The notes: a model not told the origin generated them from the sequence alone. 64,000 nucleotides of DNA from Gluconobacter frateurii (GCF_002723955.1 NZ_BEWN01000002.1:434001-498000), one strand, 5' to 3'. Positions 34,638 through 44,192 are shown, numbered from the stretch's first letter. Program-made: numbers and translations.

Positions 34638-36647
34638 TTGACCGCCGCATTACAGTCGGTCTTCCGTCCGGGATGGATCCAGTTCAGCCTCAGAACATGG
34701 ATTGCACTTGTCGTGGCCTTGGCCACGGCTTTCTGGGCTCAGGTCGATACGCCTGCGGGTGCGGGCGTGACGGTCATGATTCTTGCCCAGCCTCTGCGCG
34801 GACAGGCGCTCTCCAAAGCACTCTATCGCTTCCTTGGAACGCTTCTGGGAGTTGGTGTCTCCATCCTCCTGATTTCCATGTTCAGTCAGGATCGTGGGCT
34901 TTTCCTGGGGGGAGTGGCTTTGTGGATGGCCGGATGTGCCTTTGTGGGGACGCTGGAGCGGGATTTCCGGGCCTATGGTGCTCTCCTGGCTGGCTACATG
35001 GTGGCATTGGTCGCCGTCGCCAGCGTTGATGCACCTCAGAACATCTATCATGTCAGTGTGGCGCGTGCCTCAACCGTTGCCATTGGCGTGGCGTCCGTCG
35101 CGGTCGTCAATCTTCTGTCTGCCTCTCCGCAGGCCTGGCGCAATCTGGCCAAGGGGCTCCAGAATCTTGGCCAGAGAATCCGTGGGCTGAGTCACGCTGC
35201 CATTATGGGAGATCCGCCGCCCTCTGCTCAGGGTACGACGGCGCTGGCGTCTGAAATCCTGTCCCTGATGACGCAGATCTCCTACGCGCGGACGGAACTG
35301 GACCGAAGCCGTCTGCGCATGGCGGGTGCCAAGCTCAGTATCATTGGCATGCTGACGGTTCTGACCTGTAGCCGTGCCATTTCCATCCTGCTGAAAGAAG
35401 GCGGGGTAACGGATATTCTGGTCCGTTATGTGCGCCAGTGGCACGAGCGGGTTGAAGACGGCACGAACCGTCAGGAAACCATGGGCACCATCCTGTCCAA
35501 TATCCGGAAGGAAGATCCGGAGTATTTCCCGACCCCGCGCGATGCCTGGTTTCTGGAACGTGCCGCAACGCTGTTGAGTAACCGGCTTCATATTCGCACA
35601 GGCATCAGTACGCTGATGAAAGCGACCCCCGCCGGGGAAGCACTCAAGCTGGCAAAGCTCTCAAATAATCCGGACTATATTACGGCCTTCATCAACAGCA
35701 TGCGTGTGCTGATCGGGTTCAGTTTTATTGCTGCTTTCTGTATCGGGACGGGACAGCCTGCATCTGCGACAGCACTTTCGCAAAGTGCTCTGGTTCTTGT
35801 CCTTGCGTCCTCTTCACTGGACACGGCCGTTTTCGGTAAAGGTGCGATGATCGGGACGCCGCTTGGAATTCTGGCCGCAGGTTTTCTGTCTTTCTGGGTT
35901 CTGCCTTACGTTTATACCCTTCAGGGGCTGGCGTTTGTTCTGCTCCCCCAGACCGTGATTGCCTGTCTGCTGCTCATGAACCCGAAAACTGCGGCAATCG
36001 GTTTTCATTACGGTGCATTCTTTCTGGTCTTTGTTGGGCTTGGTAATCATCACAGTTACGATCCAGCTGCGTTTCTGGAACGAAACACCTTCTATTTCCT
36101 GTCAGCGGTTCTCTCTTTCATCCTGCTGGTTCTGTTGTGGCCGCCGACGGCCCGGCGGCATCGCTTCCGCATTGCGGTTGCGATTTCGTCAGATCTGGAA
36201 TCTCAGTTGGGTGGTCACGGGGAGGCTATGGGTCCGGCCCTTCTGAGCCGGAAGTACGACCGCCTCAGTCAGCTTCTGCTCTGGACGAAGCGTCTTCCCA
36301 AAGGGGGGACGGCCTCCGAGCATGTTTTCGAACGTCTTGTGGCGCTGGAGGATCTGTCCAGCACGATTGCGCGTGTGCGACTGTATCTTGATCAGGCTGC
36401 GCGGATGCCGTCCCTCAGGCACCTGGTTCGTCCGGCCCGGAAGGCTCTTGCGCGGGACAGTCTGGCGCTTCTGGAAAGCGAGTTGGCCGACATGACGCAG
36501 GAATTTCTTGATCGGCTGCGTCTTGGTGCGCCTAGTGAAGAGCTTCTGATCCTCAACTGTGTGGGCGGGCTGGAAGCGGTACGCGTCATGCTCCTGCGGA
36601 ACCGGACGGCTGTTCATCACTATGGAATAGGACGCAAACGATGGTGA
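34638..36647 (+). CDS. FUSC-family efflux transporter (AaeB-like)
   Basis: This 669-residue inner-membrane protein has two bundles of membrane helices, at about residues 20-160 and 350-500, each followed by a soluble helical region. FSLRTWIALVVALATAFWAQ and AGAGVTVMILAQPLRGQALS near the start are typical of the FUSC/AaeB family. With the DUF1656 protein and HlyD-type adaptor encoded next, it forms an AaeXAB-like exporter, which in E. coli removes aromatic carboxylic acids. The TTG start lacks a strong ribosome site (AGGGA ten bases upstream). It overlaps the DUF1656 gene by seven bases, so translation is coupled. Confidence 0.88.
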   Translation: MTAALQSVFRPGWIQFSLRTWIALVVALATAFWAQVDTPAGAGVTVMILAQPLRGQALSKALYRFLGTLLGVGVSILLISMFSQDRGLFLGGVALWMAGCAFVGTLERDFRAYGALLAGYMVALVAVASVDAPQNIYHVSVARASTVAIGVASVAVVNLLSASPQAWRNLAKGLQNLGQRIRGLSHAAIMGDPPPSAQGTTALASEILSLMTQISYARTELDRSRLRMAGAKLSIIGMLTVLTCSRAISILLKEGGVTDILVRYVRQWHERVEDGTNRQETMGTILSNIRKEDPEYFPTPRDAWFLERAATLLSNRLHIRTGISTLMKATPAGEALKLAKLSNNPDYITAFINSMRVLIGFSFIAAFCIGTGQPASATALSQSALVLVLASSSLDTAVFGKGAMIGTPLGILAAGFLSFWVLPYVYTLQGLAFVLLPQTVIACLLLMNPKTAAIGFHYGAFFLVFVGLGNHHSYDPAAFLERNTFYFLSAVLSFILLVLLWPPTARRHRFRIAVAISSDLESQLGGHGEAMGPALLSRKYDRLSQLLLWTKRLPKGGTASEHVFERLVALEDLSSTIARVRLYLDQAARMPSLRHLVRPARKALARDSLALLESELADMTQEFLDRLRLGAPSEELLILNCVGGLEAVRVMLLRNRTAVHHYGIGRKRW

Positions 36648-36841
36648 TGAGACAGGTTGTAGACCTCGGCGGTCTGCTCGTATCCGCATTTGTCGTCAAT
36701 CTGGCGCTGTCGCTTCTGACGCTGGCTGTTCTTCGCTGGCTCATGGGCTGGTTTGATCTCTGGCGTTTCGTCTGGGACCCGCCACTGGCCCAGTTCGGTA
36801 TCCTTATCTGCCTTCTCGGGCTTTATACCCTGATCCTCTGA
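36641..36841 (+). CDS. DUF1656 (AaeX-like) small membrane protein
   Basis: The protein has 66 residues with two predicted membrane helices, LLVSAFVVNLALSLLTLAVL and FGILICLLGLYTLIL, joined by a short loop with WDPP. This size and layout match DUF1656/AaeX, almost always encoded between a FUSC transporter and an HlyD adaptor; its own role is unknown. TAGGA lies seven bases before the ATG. The gene overlaps the end of the FUSC gene and is followed by the adaptor gene after 16 bases. Confidence 0.87.
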   Translation: MVMRQVVDLGGLLVSAFVVNLALSLLTLAVLRWLMGWFDLWRFVWDPPLAQFGILICLLGLYTLIL

Positions 36842-36857
36842 TACAAGGCCGTTTCAA

Positions 36858-37808
36858 GTGCTCTCCAGTGCTCATCGTCTGATCCGCCTGACCATTACCA
36901 TTTCCATCCTTGTGGTGGCTGCTGTCGTGGTGGTGATCCTCTGGGATTACTACACGGCCTCTCCGTGGACCCGGAACGGCCAGGTGCGTGTTCAGGTCGC
37001 CAATATCGCACCGCGTGTCTCGGGCCAGATCCTGCATGTGAACGTGCAGGACAACCAGCCTGTTCACCGGGGAGACGTCCTGTACGAAATTGATCCATTC
37101 GACTTTCAGGTGGCCGTGGACGCGGCCAAGGCCAAAGTTGCTGAACGCAAGGCCGACATGGAGTTCAAGGAAGTTCAGGCCGAGTGGCGCAAAGCCATTC
37201 CCGGTGTGGCAGTGTCACAGGAAGAGAAGAAGCAGTATGTCGCCCTCGCGCAGCAGGCGGCGGCGCAATATGCCTCCGCGCAGGCAGATCTGCGTCAGGC
37301 GGCAATCAATCTTGATCGTACGAAGGTCCGCAGTTCGCTGGATGGAATTGTGACCAATCTGATCATGCGCCCCGGTGATTTCGCGACGGCAGGCGTCGTA
37401 AACATGCACGTGATCGACACGAGCTCATACTGGATTGACGGGTACTTTGAGGAAACCAAGGTTCATGATCTGGATGAAGGCGATCTCGTCCGCATGGATC
37501 TGATGGGCTACCATGACCCGCTGTTCGGCCATATCGAGAGTATTACCCGGGGTATTGCCAGCAACAATGCCCTTGTGAACGAGCAGGGACTGCCGACGGT
37601 CGATCCGGTTTATACATGGGTGCGCCTGGCGCAGCGTATCCCAGTGCGTGTGAAGATCGACAAGGTCCCGGATGACCTCACACTTGCGGCAGGAATGACC
37701 GCGACGGTGACGGTGGTGTCTGAGTCCGGAAACCGGAGGCACCGTTCGACACAGGATGCGTTCCAGCATTTCGGGGACGATGTCCGCCATCTTTTTGGTC
37801 ATAAGTGA
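36858..37808 (+). CDS. HlyD-family periplasmic adaptor (AaeA-like)
   Basis: This is a 316-residue membrane-fusion protein. One N-terminal membrane anchor (LTITISILVVAAVVVVIL) is followed by a biotinyl-lipoyl half, VSGQILHVNVQDNQPVHRGD, then a helical hairpin (about 95-165), the second half with SLDGIVTNL, and a beta-barrel domain. It links the FUSC pump to the outer membrane or periplasm for efflux. The start is GTG at 36858 with AAGG about nine bases upstream. It is the last gene of the FUSC-DUF1656-HlyD operon. Confidence 0.9.
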   Translation: MLSSAHRLIRLTITISILVVAAVVVVILWDYYTASPWTRNGQVRVQVANIAPRVSGQILHVNVQDNQPVHRGDVLYEIDPFDFQVAVDAAKAKVAERKADMEFKEVQAEWRKAIPGVAVSQEEKKQYVALAQQAAAQYASAQADLRQAAINLDRTKVRSSLDGIVTNLIMRPGDFATAGVVNMHVIDTSSYWIDGYFEETKVHDLDEGDLVRMDLMGYHDPLFGHIESITRGIASNNALVNEQGLPTVDPVYTWVRLAQRIPVRVKIDKVPDDLTLAAGMTATVTVVSESGNRRHRSTQDAFQHFGDDVRHLFGHK

Positions 37809-37809
37809 C

Positions 37810-37845
37810 GGATTGTCTTGCGATTTTCACAATCCATTTCTTCTT
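37810..37845 (+). terminator. Possible weak terminator after the efflux operon
   Basis: A GGATTGT/ACAATCC stem with a 12-base loop is followed by a pyrimidine-rich tract (ATTTCTTCTTTC), two bases after the adaptor stop codon. Confidence 0.4.
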
Positions 37846-37925
37846 TCAGCCGTTAGCATGTCTCGCACTTGAAAACGGGGCTTCTGTCAGTCTGCCCTGA
37901 TTCTGCTAACTGAGAAGGAAGAACT

Positions 37926-39113
37926 GTGCGCGCATCCCTTTCCTGCCAAACACTGGGTTTCGTCCTGGGTGGGCTGTGTCTTGTCGCAGCATCCTCAACG
38001 GCTGAAGCCGCATCTACGGACAAGGCCCGCAAAGCCGGAACACTTGTCAGTTCGGGGCCTCTGGCAGATGCGCTGAGCCTGCCCGATGCGGGAAAGTCGC
38101 TGCGGATCACCTACCTTTCGACTGATGGTGTGACAGGCAGAGGGCTCGTGCCCGTGACGGCCGAGGTGATTGTGCCGCCTGGCGAAGCACCCGCCGGTGG
38201 CTGGCCCATTGTCGCCTGGGCGCACGGAACTGTTGGTAATGATGACAGTTGCGCGCCGTCTCTGAACCCATATAGCGCTCGCAACACCCAGTATCTCTCG
38301 GAATGGATGAAACGTGGCTTTGCCATTGTTGCCACGGACTATCAGGGGCTGGGAACGCCGGGCGTCCACCCTTATCTGAATACCCGTGCTGAAGCCTACA
38401 GCGTTCTGGATTCTGTGCGGGCTGCCCTGAAGTCTGTTCCGGGCTTGCAGAACAAGATCATGATCGTTGGCCAGTCGCAGGGTGGTGGCGCAGCGTTTGC
38501 ATCAGCAGCGTTTGCACCGGCCTATGCGCCAGATCTCAACATCCGTGGAACTGTTGCAACGGGTATCCCGTATCTGACGCCGGAAATCCTTTCGGCCATG
38601 CTTGCGGAAGCTGGCAAGGCGAAGGGCTACAGCCCGCTTGTGGCCTATACGCTGCTGATCGGGTCGTCCTACGCTGGCCTGAACCCGCATTTCCGCCCGG
38701 AAGAGGCGTTTACAGCCAAGGCCATGCCGGCTTTTAAGGCGGCAGGAACGTCTTGCCTGACCGGTCTGTCCGATCTGGCTGAGAAAGATGGCTTGACGCT
38801 GGCGAATGCTCTTCAGCCGACCTATGCCAAGGCCATGTCCCCGGCCATGAAGGGCATGATGTACCCGACCCTGAAGTTGGCACAGCCTCTCTTCGTCGGC
38901 ACGGGAACCGCTGATGAAGACGTCCCGCTGCAGTTGCAAGTTGGTTTGGTCAGGGCGGCCTGTGCGGCTGGAACTGTGGTGCAGGCGCATTTGTACAAGG
39001 GGCTGGATCATTCCCAGACAGTGAACGCGTCCCTGCCGGATTCCGCAGCCTTTACCAAGGCGGTCATGGCGGGTGAGCCTGTGACGCCGCAGTGCACGCC
39101 AATCCCACAATAA
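37926..39113 (+). CDS. Secreted lipase-like alpha/beta hydrolase
   Basis: This is a 395-residue protein with a signal peptide ending near TAEAAST. It matches the secretory lipase family (PF03583 type). The oxyanion-side segment PIVAWAHGTVG is followed by IVATDYQGLGTPG. The nucleophile elbow is GQSQGG (Ser near 184), the acid lies in GTGTADEDVP and the His in GLDHSQTV. It likely cleaves esters or acyl chains outside the cytoplasm; the substrate is unknown. The start is GTG, with AGGAAG six bases upstream. It ends at a strong terminator. Confidence 0.87.
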   Translation: MRASLSCQTLGFVLGGLCLVAASSTAEAASTDKARKAGTLVSSGPLADALSLPDAGKSLRITYLSTDGVTGRGLVPVTAEVIVPPGEAPAGGWPIVAWAHGTVGNDDSCAPSLNPYSARNTQYLSEWMKRGFAIVATDYQGLGTPGVHPYLNTRAEAYSVLDSVRAALKSVPGLQNKIMIVGQSQGGGAAFASAAFAPAYAPDLNIRGTVATGIPYLTPEILSAMLAEAGKAKGYSPLVAYTLLIGSSYAGLNPHFRPEEAFTAKAMPAFKAAGTSCLTGLSDLAEKDGLTLANALQPTYAKAMSPAMKGMMYPTLKLAQPLFVGTGTADEDVPLQLQVGLVRAACAAGTVVQAHLYKGLDHSQTVNASLPDSAAFTKAVMAGEPVTPQCTPIPQ

Positions 39114-39120
39114 TGTCTTT

Positions 39121-39151
39121 AGCCCCGGATGTTTGCCATCCGGGGCTTTTT
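39121..39151. terminator. Terminator between convergent genes
   Basis: The perfect 11-bp stem AGCCCCGGATG/CATCCGGGGCT has a TTTGC loop and is followed by five T. It directly abuts the stop codon of the minus-strand gene. Confidence 0.88.
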
Positions 39152-40266
39152 CATGCGTCCGACAGGAAGCGGACAATCGCCTCTGCGGCACGCTGTGACG
39201 CGCCCAGCAGCGGCTCCCCGAATGTTTCCCGAAACAGCTTTTCCTGAGCGGGCTTGTAGAGCGCATGGCGTTCCTGCGCCTGTGCCACAGTCGTCATGAT
39301 GTCTGCGGGGTCATCCACAACATCGCCCAGCGTCCAGTGCAGAAAATAGGGATCATCGCGCCAAGGAATACGACGCGGATTGAGGAAAATGCACGGACGC
39401 GGGATCGCCAGAAACTCGTAAACCTGACTGCTGACATCCCCGATATAGAGAGCGGCCTGCGACGTGTAAGTCATGTCCAGCATGGCGTCCGAGCCTGTAT
39501 CGACCAGAACATCCGCGCTCTGCTGCCGTTTGAGCTGACGCTCCCGGATGCCGAAGCCTCTGTGGAACATCTTGATATGTGGCGCCACAACCAGATTGTA
39601 GTCGGTCTGCGCCTTGAAGCCCTTGATGAGAGGGGTCATGCAGGTTGGCGCCGATGTCAGTGCGCGCTGATAGTGGGGGTTGTAGAGTGCAAAAGGCCGG
39701 CCATTTGGGAATGAGATGGCGTTCTCTTTGCGAACAGCTTCAAAGACGTCGAATTTCGGGTACCCCACGATCTGGGATACACCTGTCTGGAACATGCCCT
39801 TGTCCCGGAAATAAGTCTCTACTTTTGGGCCGGGAACCAGCGTCAGATCAAACTCTCGCACGAGGTGCTCGTCATTGACGTATCTGTCTCCCGCGCCGTG
39901 CATCAGAAGGACCAGTTTCGGCCCCTTCAGCCCCATTTCTTTCAGAACACCGGCCGTATATTCCGTCGCGACCACTACGTCATACCGGTTCAGTTCAGCC
40001 AGGTTTTCACGCAGAACCAGCAGTCGTTCCTGATCGAGACGCCGGGCCTTCTTCAGCACTTTTGCCTTCCATGATTTGGGAAAGGGTTTGAGTGGAAGGG
40101 CAGGAACGCCAAGGGCGCGACGGATACGGGTCAGATGAGTCACGGTCTCGGGGAAGCTGTAGTATTCCGTGACCTCACATCCGGGAATGGCGGCCAGAGC
40201 GCTGGCGACAGAGGCTGTGTGGTAGCACTGATACGGTTCGGCAATGTAAATGAAGGCGATGTTCAT
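39151..40266 (-). CDS. CDP-glycerol glycerophosphotransferase-like / GT-B transferase
   Basis: This is a 371-residue cytosolic protein with two Rossmann-like halves. The N-terminal half has MNIAFIYIAEPYQCYHTASV and LVLLMHGAGDRY. The C-terminal half has YNLVVAPHIKMFHRG, then ALYIGDVSSQVYEFL, which resembles the donor-site motif of TagF-type CDP-glycerol glycerophosphotransferases (D-x-S-S at the helix start). It may add glycerol phosphate or a sugar to a surface polymer. It is divergent from a polysaccharide flippase gene with a palindrome between, so both may serve one cell-surface glycan. The exact donor is uncertain. Confidence 0.72.
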   Translation of the reverse strand: MNIAFIYIAEPYQCYHTASVASALAAIPGCEVTEYYSFPETVTHLTRIRRALGVPALPLKPFPKSWKAKVLKKARRLDQERLLVLRENLAELNRYDVVVATEYTAGVLKEMGLKGPKLVLLMHGAGDRYVNDEHLVREFDLTLVPGPKVETYFRDKGMFQTGVSQIVGYPKFDVFEAVRKENAISFPNGRPFALYNPHYQRALTSAPTCMTPLIKGFKAQTDYNLVVAPHIKMFHRGFGIRERQLKRQQSADVLVDTGSDAMLDMTYTSQAALYIGDVSSQVYEFLAIPRPCIFLNPRRIPWRDDPYFLHWTLGDVVDDPADIMTTVAQAQERHALYKPAQEKLFRETFGEPLLGASQRAAEAIVRFLSDA

Positions 40267-40354
40267 GGTCGTCTGTTGCGTCCTGACGTCACCGCGACCT
40301 GCGGCTTATGCCCGGAATGACGTGTGCGGAAAGCGGAAGTCAGACCGGGTGCGA

Positions 40355-40380
40355 ATGCCAGTGAAGCGCTTCACTGGCAT
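40355..40380. promoter_or_regulatory. Perfect 26-bp palindrome in a divergent promoter region
   Basis: The half-site ATGCCAGTGAAGC is followed directly by its exact reverse complement with no loop. It lies 88 bases upstream of the minus-strand transferase gene and 114 bases upstream of the plus-strand flippase gene. The lack of a loop and T tract argues against a terminator and for a dimer-binding operator. Confidence 0.6.
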
Positions 40381-40494
40381 AAGATATGGCCTCGTTCATA
40401 ATCCTCACCCCCTGACTGTCAAGGAATCGGGCCAGAGGCGAAGATATGGCTTCTGGCATGGACACCCGGGGGGCTTTGTGGTCAGAAAGCCCGC

Positions 40495-41808
40495 ATGTCC
40501 GCCGAACACTCCGTTTTCAGATCTATCTTCCGAAATGTCAGTGTTCTCACCGTCGGCCGTGTCGTCAACGCGCTGTGCAGCTTCGTCTACATTGCGTTTA
40601 CGGTACGGGCGCTGGGTCTGTCTGACTTCGGACTGCTGATCCTTATCCATTCCCTGGCGTCTACGGGGTCTGTGCTGTCGCGCATGCAGTCCTGGCAGAC
40701 GCTTATCCGGTTTGGCAGCGATGCGTTTACGAAGAACGATACGGACCTACTACGGAAAGTAGTCCATTTCTGCATTCGGCTGGATACGCTGTCCGCGGCT
40801 TTTGCCATTCTGTTCGGGCTGATTGCCGTGCAGATCTATGGCGTGACGGCGCAGTGGTCCCGGCATGTGCGGTTTCTGGCGGATCTGTATGTGATTGTGA
40901 GCCCGCTCATGTATTCGGGCTGGGCAAACGGCATCCTGCGAATGGCGGGCAAATTCCATCTTGTTCCCATCATCGACACCTGTGCAGCGGTTGTAAAAAC
41001 GCTTGGTGTTCTGCTGGGATACGTCCTGCATCTGAAGCTGGGATATTTCCTTGCGATGTGGGCGCTCGCCATCATCATCGACTACGGATTTTACTTCTAT
41101 TACGCGATGGACATCCTGCGGAAGAAGTTCCGGTTCCGCTATTTCCAGGCTTATCGGAGCTGGCGCTGGCAAATTCCCGGGATGTGGCAGTTTACCCGCG
41201 CGGCCAGTGTGAACCAGACGCTCGGCAATATTTCCGGGCATGTGGCGACGCTTCTGGTGGGTAATGGCCTTGGTCCGGCGGAGGCTGCTGTTTTCCGAGT
41301 CTGCCGTCAGATCGCAGACGGGATCGTCACACCCGCCCAGCTCATCTCGCCGGTGCTGTACCCGGAACTGGTCAAGATGCGGGACAAGCAGGACTGGAAA
41401 GGCCTCAAGCGCGTCACATGGAAGATGTTTGGCGTTCTGACGGCGCTGTCCCTGTTGCTTCTGCTGCTGTCTGCAGTGTTTGGCTCAAAGATTTTCAGGC
41501 TGATGCTGCATGTTCATGTGCATCACACATCGCTCTATATTTCCATCATGTTGATGGCCGCGGTCTTCAGTCTGCTGGTCATTCCGCTGGAGCCGCTGCT
41601 GATCGTCGTGGGGCATGTGAAGTTCCTGATGACCAGTCGTACGGCCATCATGGCCATTTATTTCCCGGCTCTTTACGCGCTCACCATGCAGTTCGGGCTG
41701 GCGGGTGCCTGCCTGACAACAGCAGCCTGCAATGCGGCCATTCTGCTGTCACGGTTTGCGGGTGTCTGGATGTTTGGGGGCCGGATCGGGAAACCGAAGC
41801 CGGAATGA
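40495..41808 (+). CDS. Polysaccharide/lipopolysaccharide flippase-like membrane protein
   Basis: This is a 437-residue protein with about twelve membrane helices, the layout of the Wzx/MATE-like polysaccharide transporter family. The N-terminal VGRVVNALCSFVYIAFTVRA and LGLSDFGLLILIHS are typical, with a basic amphipathic stretch between helices. It probably flips a lipid-linked glycan across the inner membrane. The neighbouring divergent transferase gene supports a surface-polysaccharide role. The ATG start has only a weak AGAAAG site. It converges on the S9 peptidase gene. Confidence 0.83.
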   Translation: MSAEHSVFRSIFRNVSVLTVGRVVNALCSFVYIAFTVRALGLSDFGLLILIHSLASTGSVLSRMQSWQTLIRFGSDAFTKNDTDLLRKVVHFCIRLDTLSAAFAILFGLIAVQIYGVTAQWSRHVRFLADLYVIVSPLMYSGWANGILRMAGKFHLVPIIDTCAAVVKTLGVLLGYVLHLKLGYFLAMWALAIIIDYGFYFYYAMDILRKKFRFRYFQAYRSWRWQIPGMWQFTRAASVNQTLGNISGHVATLLVGNGLGPAEAAVFRVCRQIADGIVTPAQLISPVLYPELVKMRDKQDWKGLKRVTWKMFGVLTALSLLLLLLSAVFGSKIFRLMLHVHVHHTSLYISIMLMAAVFSLLVIPLEPLLIVVGHVKFLMTSRTAIMAIYFPALYALTMQFGLAGACLTTAACNAAILLSRFAGVWMFGGRIGKPKPE

Positions 41809-41811
41809 GAT

Positions 41812-41836
41812 CTGGCCCATGTTTGGTGTGGGCCAG
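41812..41836. terminator. Hairpin between convergent genes
   Basis: The 8-bp stem CTGGCCCA/TGGGCCAG has a 9-base loop. There is no strong T tract on either strand, so termination may be inefficient. Confidence 0.5.
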
Positions 41837-41847
41837 CCCCTCATCTG

Positions 41848-43959
41848 TTAGCGCAGAGGCGCGCGGTCCATGGCCCAGATGGCAAAGGCCTGCACCAGCG
41901 CGACTTCTTCCAGTCGCTTAAAGCGCCCGGATGATCCGCCATGGCCTGCGTCCATGTTAATACGGCACAGGAATGGGCCGCCAGAAGCGACTTCACGCAG
42001 CTTGGCAATCCATTTCGCGGGCTCCCAATACGTGACACGCGGGTCGGACAGGCCCCCCATGGCAAGAATAGGTGGATAAGGCCGTGCCTGAATGTTGTCG
42101 TACGGTGAATAGCTGGCGATGAGGTCGTAGGCGTCCTTATCTTCCAGAGGATTTCCCCATTCCGGCCATTCCGGGGGCGTGAGGGGAAGGGACGTGTCGG
42201 ACATGGTGTTGAGCATGTCCACGAACGGCACCTGCGCTGCGATCCCGGCAAAAAGATCCGGTGCCATATTGGCGACAGCACCCATCAGCAGACCACCCGC
42301 CGAGCCACCATGGGCCACGATGCGCCCTGCGGAGCCGTAGCCTGCTTTCACGAGATAGTTCGCTGATGCGATGAAGTCCGTGAAGGTATTGGGCTTGGTT
42401 TTGCCACGCCCTTGCAGGAACCAGTTCCAGCCCTTTTCCGAGCCGCCGCGGATATGTGCGATGGCATAAACCCAGCCATGGTCCACAAGGCTGAAGACCG
42501 TCGTGGAGAAGCTGGCGTCCATGGCAATGCCGTATGAGCCGTAACCGTAAAGCAGCAGGGGCGCGGACCCATCCAGAACTTGTCCCTTGCGCATCAGGAC
42601 GGTCACGGGAACCTGCTCTCCGTCTGGGGCCGTCGCGAACAGGCGACGTGTCTCGTATTTTTCCGGATCATGCCCGGAGGGGACGTCACGAACCTTCTGG
42701 AGCGTGCGTTCTCCGGTCGCTAGATCATAATCATACCAGTGCGCTGGGGTCGTCGGGGACTGGTAGACGTAGCGCAGGACGGAGCCTTCATATTCCAGAA
42801 CGCCCTGAAGCGTCAGATCGTAAGCCGGTTCATCCATGCCAATGGTCACGGCCTGACTGCGAACGTCCCCGCTGACGCCAGCCTTTACCACGCGAATATG
42901 AACGTTGCCGTCCTTCCGCTCTGACCAGGCCAGATAGTTGCGAGACGCAGTCGCACCCAGAATATAGTGCCCTTCCAGATACGGCACGAACGGTGCCCAG
43001 TTCTCCCGTCCGGTGGCCGTGTCAGGCGTCTGCATGAGCTGGAAGTCGACAGCACCGCCGGCATTGGTGAGGATGATGAAACGGTCATTCCAATGCGTGA
43101 AGGAATAACGTTCGCCACGGATCAGGGGAGCGGCCACGACTGGCAGGGCGGTCGGATCAGAAGCTGGAATCAGCAGCGTCTCGTTCGTGTCGTGGTCGCC
43201 GCGTTCGATGACAATCCACTTGCGGGACGCGCTGGTGCCAATGCTTAGGAAGAAGCCGGGGTCGGTTTCGTCAAAGACCAGAACATCCTCGCCACCCGTT
43301 AGCGGACGGCGATAGATGCGGGATGGGCGGCCGTTGTCGTCCCGGAAGATCCAGAACAGCCACGCGCTGTCTGGCGAAATGGCGAAGCTGCCAGTCGTGC
43401 TTTCAACTGGTTCAGCGCAAAGCTCACCACTCTCCAGATCCTTGACCTGGATGCGATAGACTTCAGATCCCTGCACGTCTTCTGAATACACAAAATAGCG
43501 GTGATTGGCGGAGTGGGCCGTTCCACCGAGGGCATAGTAGTCGAACTCTTTGGCGCGGGCATCGACATCCAGCAGAACCTGCTCGTTCCCGCCATCGCGG
43601 GGGCGGCGTGCCCGGAGTGGATGCTGGGCGCCATTTTCAAAACGGCTGTAATACGCCCAAGGCCCATCCGGTACAGGCACAGATTCTTCAGCCGGTGGGA
43701 TGCGCCCAATCATTTCCTGCAGAAGCTCTTTGCGGAGCGGCTCCATACCGGCCAGAACGCTCTCGGCGTAAGCGTTTTCTGCTTTCAGGTGCTCGGTAAT
43801 GTCCGGGCGCAGGACGGAAGGGTCACGCAGAACCTGCTGCCAGTTCTCATCCTTCATCCAGGCGTAGGAATCGGTACGGGTCCGGCCAAGCTGCGTGGTC
43901 GAAACGGGTTCCTGTTTTGGAACGGGCGGAACAGGGAGGGGATACTGGGTCTCTGACAT
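41848..43959 (-). CDS. S9-family serine peptidase (oligopeptidase B-like)
   Basis: This is a 703-residue prolyl-oligopeptidase-family enzyme without a signal peptide, so it acts in the cytoplasm on short peptides. The N-terminal DSYAWMKDENWQQVL and the seven-bladed propeller precede a C-terminal alpha/beta hydrolase. The nucleophile is in HGGSAGG (Ser near 558), Asp in GLSDPRV (about 638) and His in DAGHGGSSGR (about 670). RGGSEKGWNWFLQGR is typical of oligopeptidase B, which cleaves after Arg/Lys. The ATG at 43959 has AAGG eight bases upstream; the frame to 43995 lacks a site. Confidence 0.92.
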   Translation of the reverse strand: MSETQYPLPVPPVPKQEPVSTTQLGRTRTDSYAWMKDENWQQVLRDPSVLRPDITEHLKAENAYAESVLAGMEPLRKELLQEMIGRIPPAEESVPVPDGPWAYYSRFENGAQHPLRARRPRDGGNEQVLLDVDARAKEFDYYALGGTAHSANHRYFVYSEDVQGSEVYRIQVKDLESGELCAEPVESTTGSFAISPDSAWLFWIFRDDNGRPSRIYRRPLTGGEDVLVFDETDPGFFLSIGTSASRKWIVIERGDHDTNETLLIPASDPTALPVVAAPLIRGERYSFTHWNDRFIILTNAGGAVDFQLMQTPDTATGRENWAPFVPYLEGHYILGATASRNYLAWSERKDGNVHIRVVKAGVSGDVRSQAVTIGMDEPAYDLTLQGVLEYEGSVLRYVYQSPTTPAHWYDYDLATGERTLQKVRDVPSGHDPEKYETRRLFATAPDGEQVPVTVLMRKGQVLDGSAPLLLYGYGSYGIAMDASFSTTVFSLVDHGWVYAIAHIRGGSEKGWNWFLQGRGKTKPNTFTDFIASANYLVKAGYGSAGRIVAHGGSAGGLLMGAVANMAPDLFAGIAAQVPFVDMLNTMSDTSLPLTPPEWPEWGNPLEDKDAYDLIASYSPYDNIQARPYPPILAMGGLSDPRVTYWEPAKWIAKLREVASGGPFLCRINMDAGHGGSSGRFKRLEEVALVQAFAIWAMDRAPLR

Positions 43960-44192
43960 GATCGAAACCTTGGCGCAGAAACGCGGATGACTCAATCCAC
44001 ATGCACAGGCGTGGCAAACTGATGCGGATTACGCAGCATAAGGTCAGGAAAAATAATCGGAAAAGAAACCGAAAGGCTGTTCAGGTGTTTCTCATGCAAC
44101 GGCGGGTGACCTCTCAGGAAGGAGCATGTCTCTGGAATGTCTGGTCTCAGTAGCCGTCATGTAATCATATCACACATGGAAAGACTCTATCC

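Noticed and set aside
40381-40450. The 10-mer AAGATATGGC occurring at 40381 and 40441
   Set aside because: Only two copies, 60 bases apart, with no further shared flanks. Chance or a weak direct-repeat site cannot be separated, and no CRISPR-like regularity exists.
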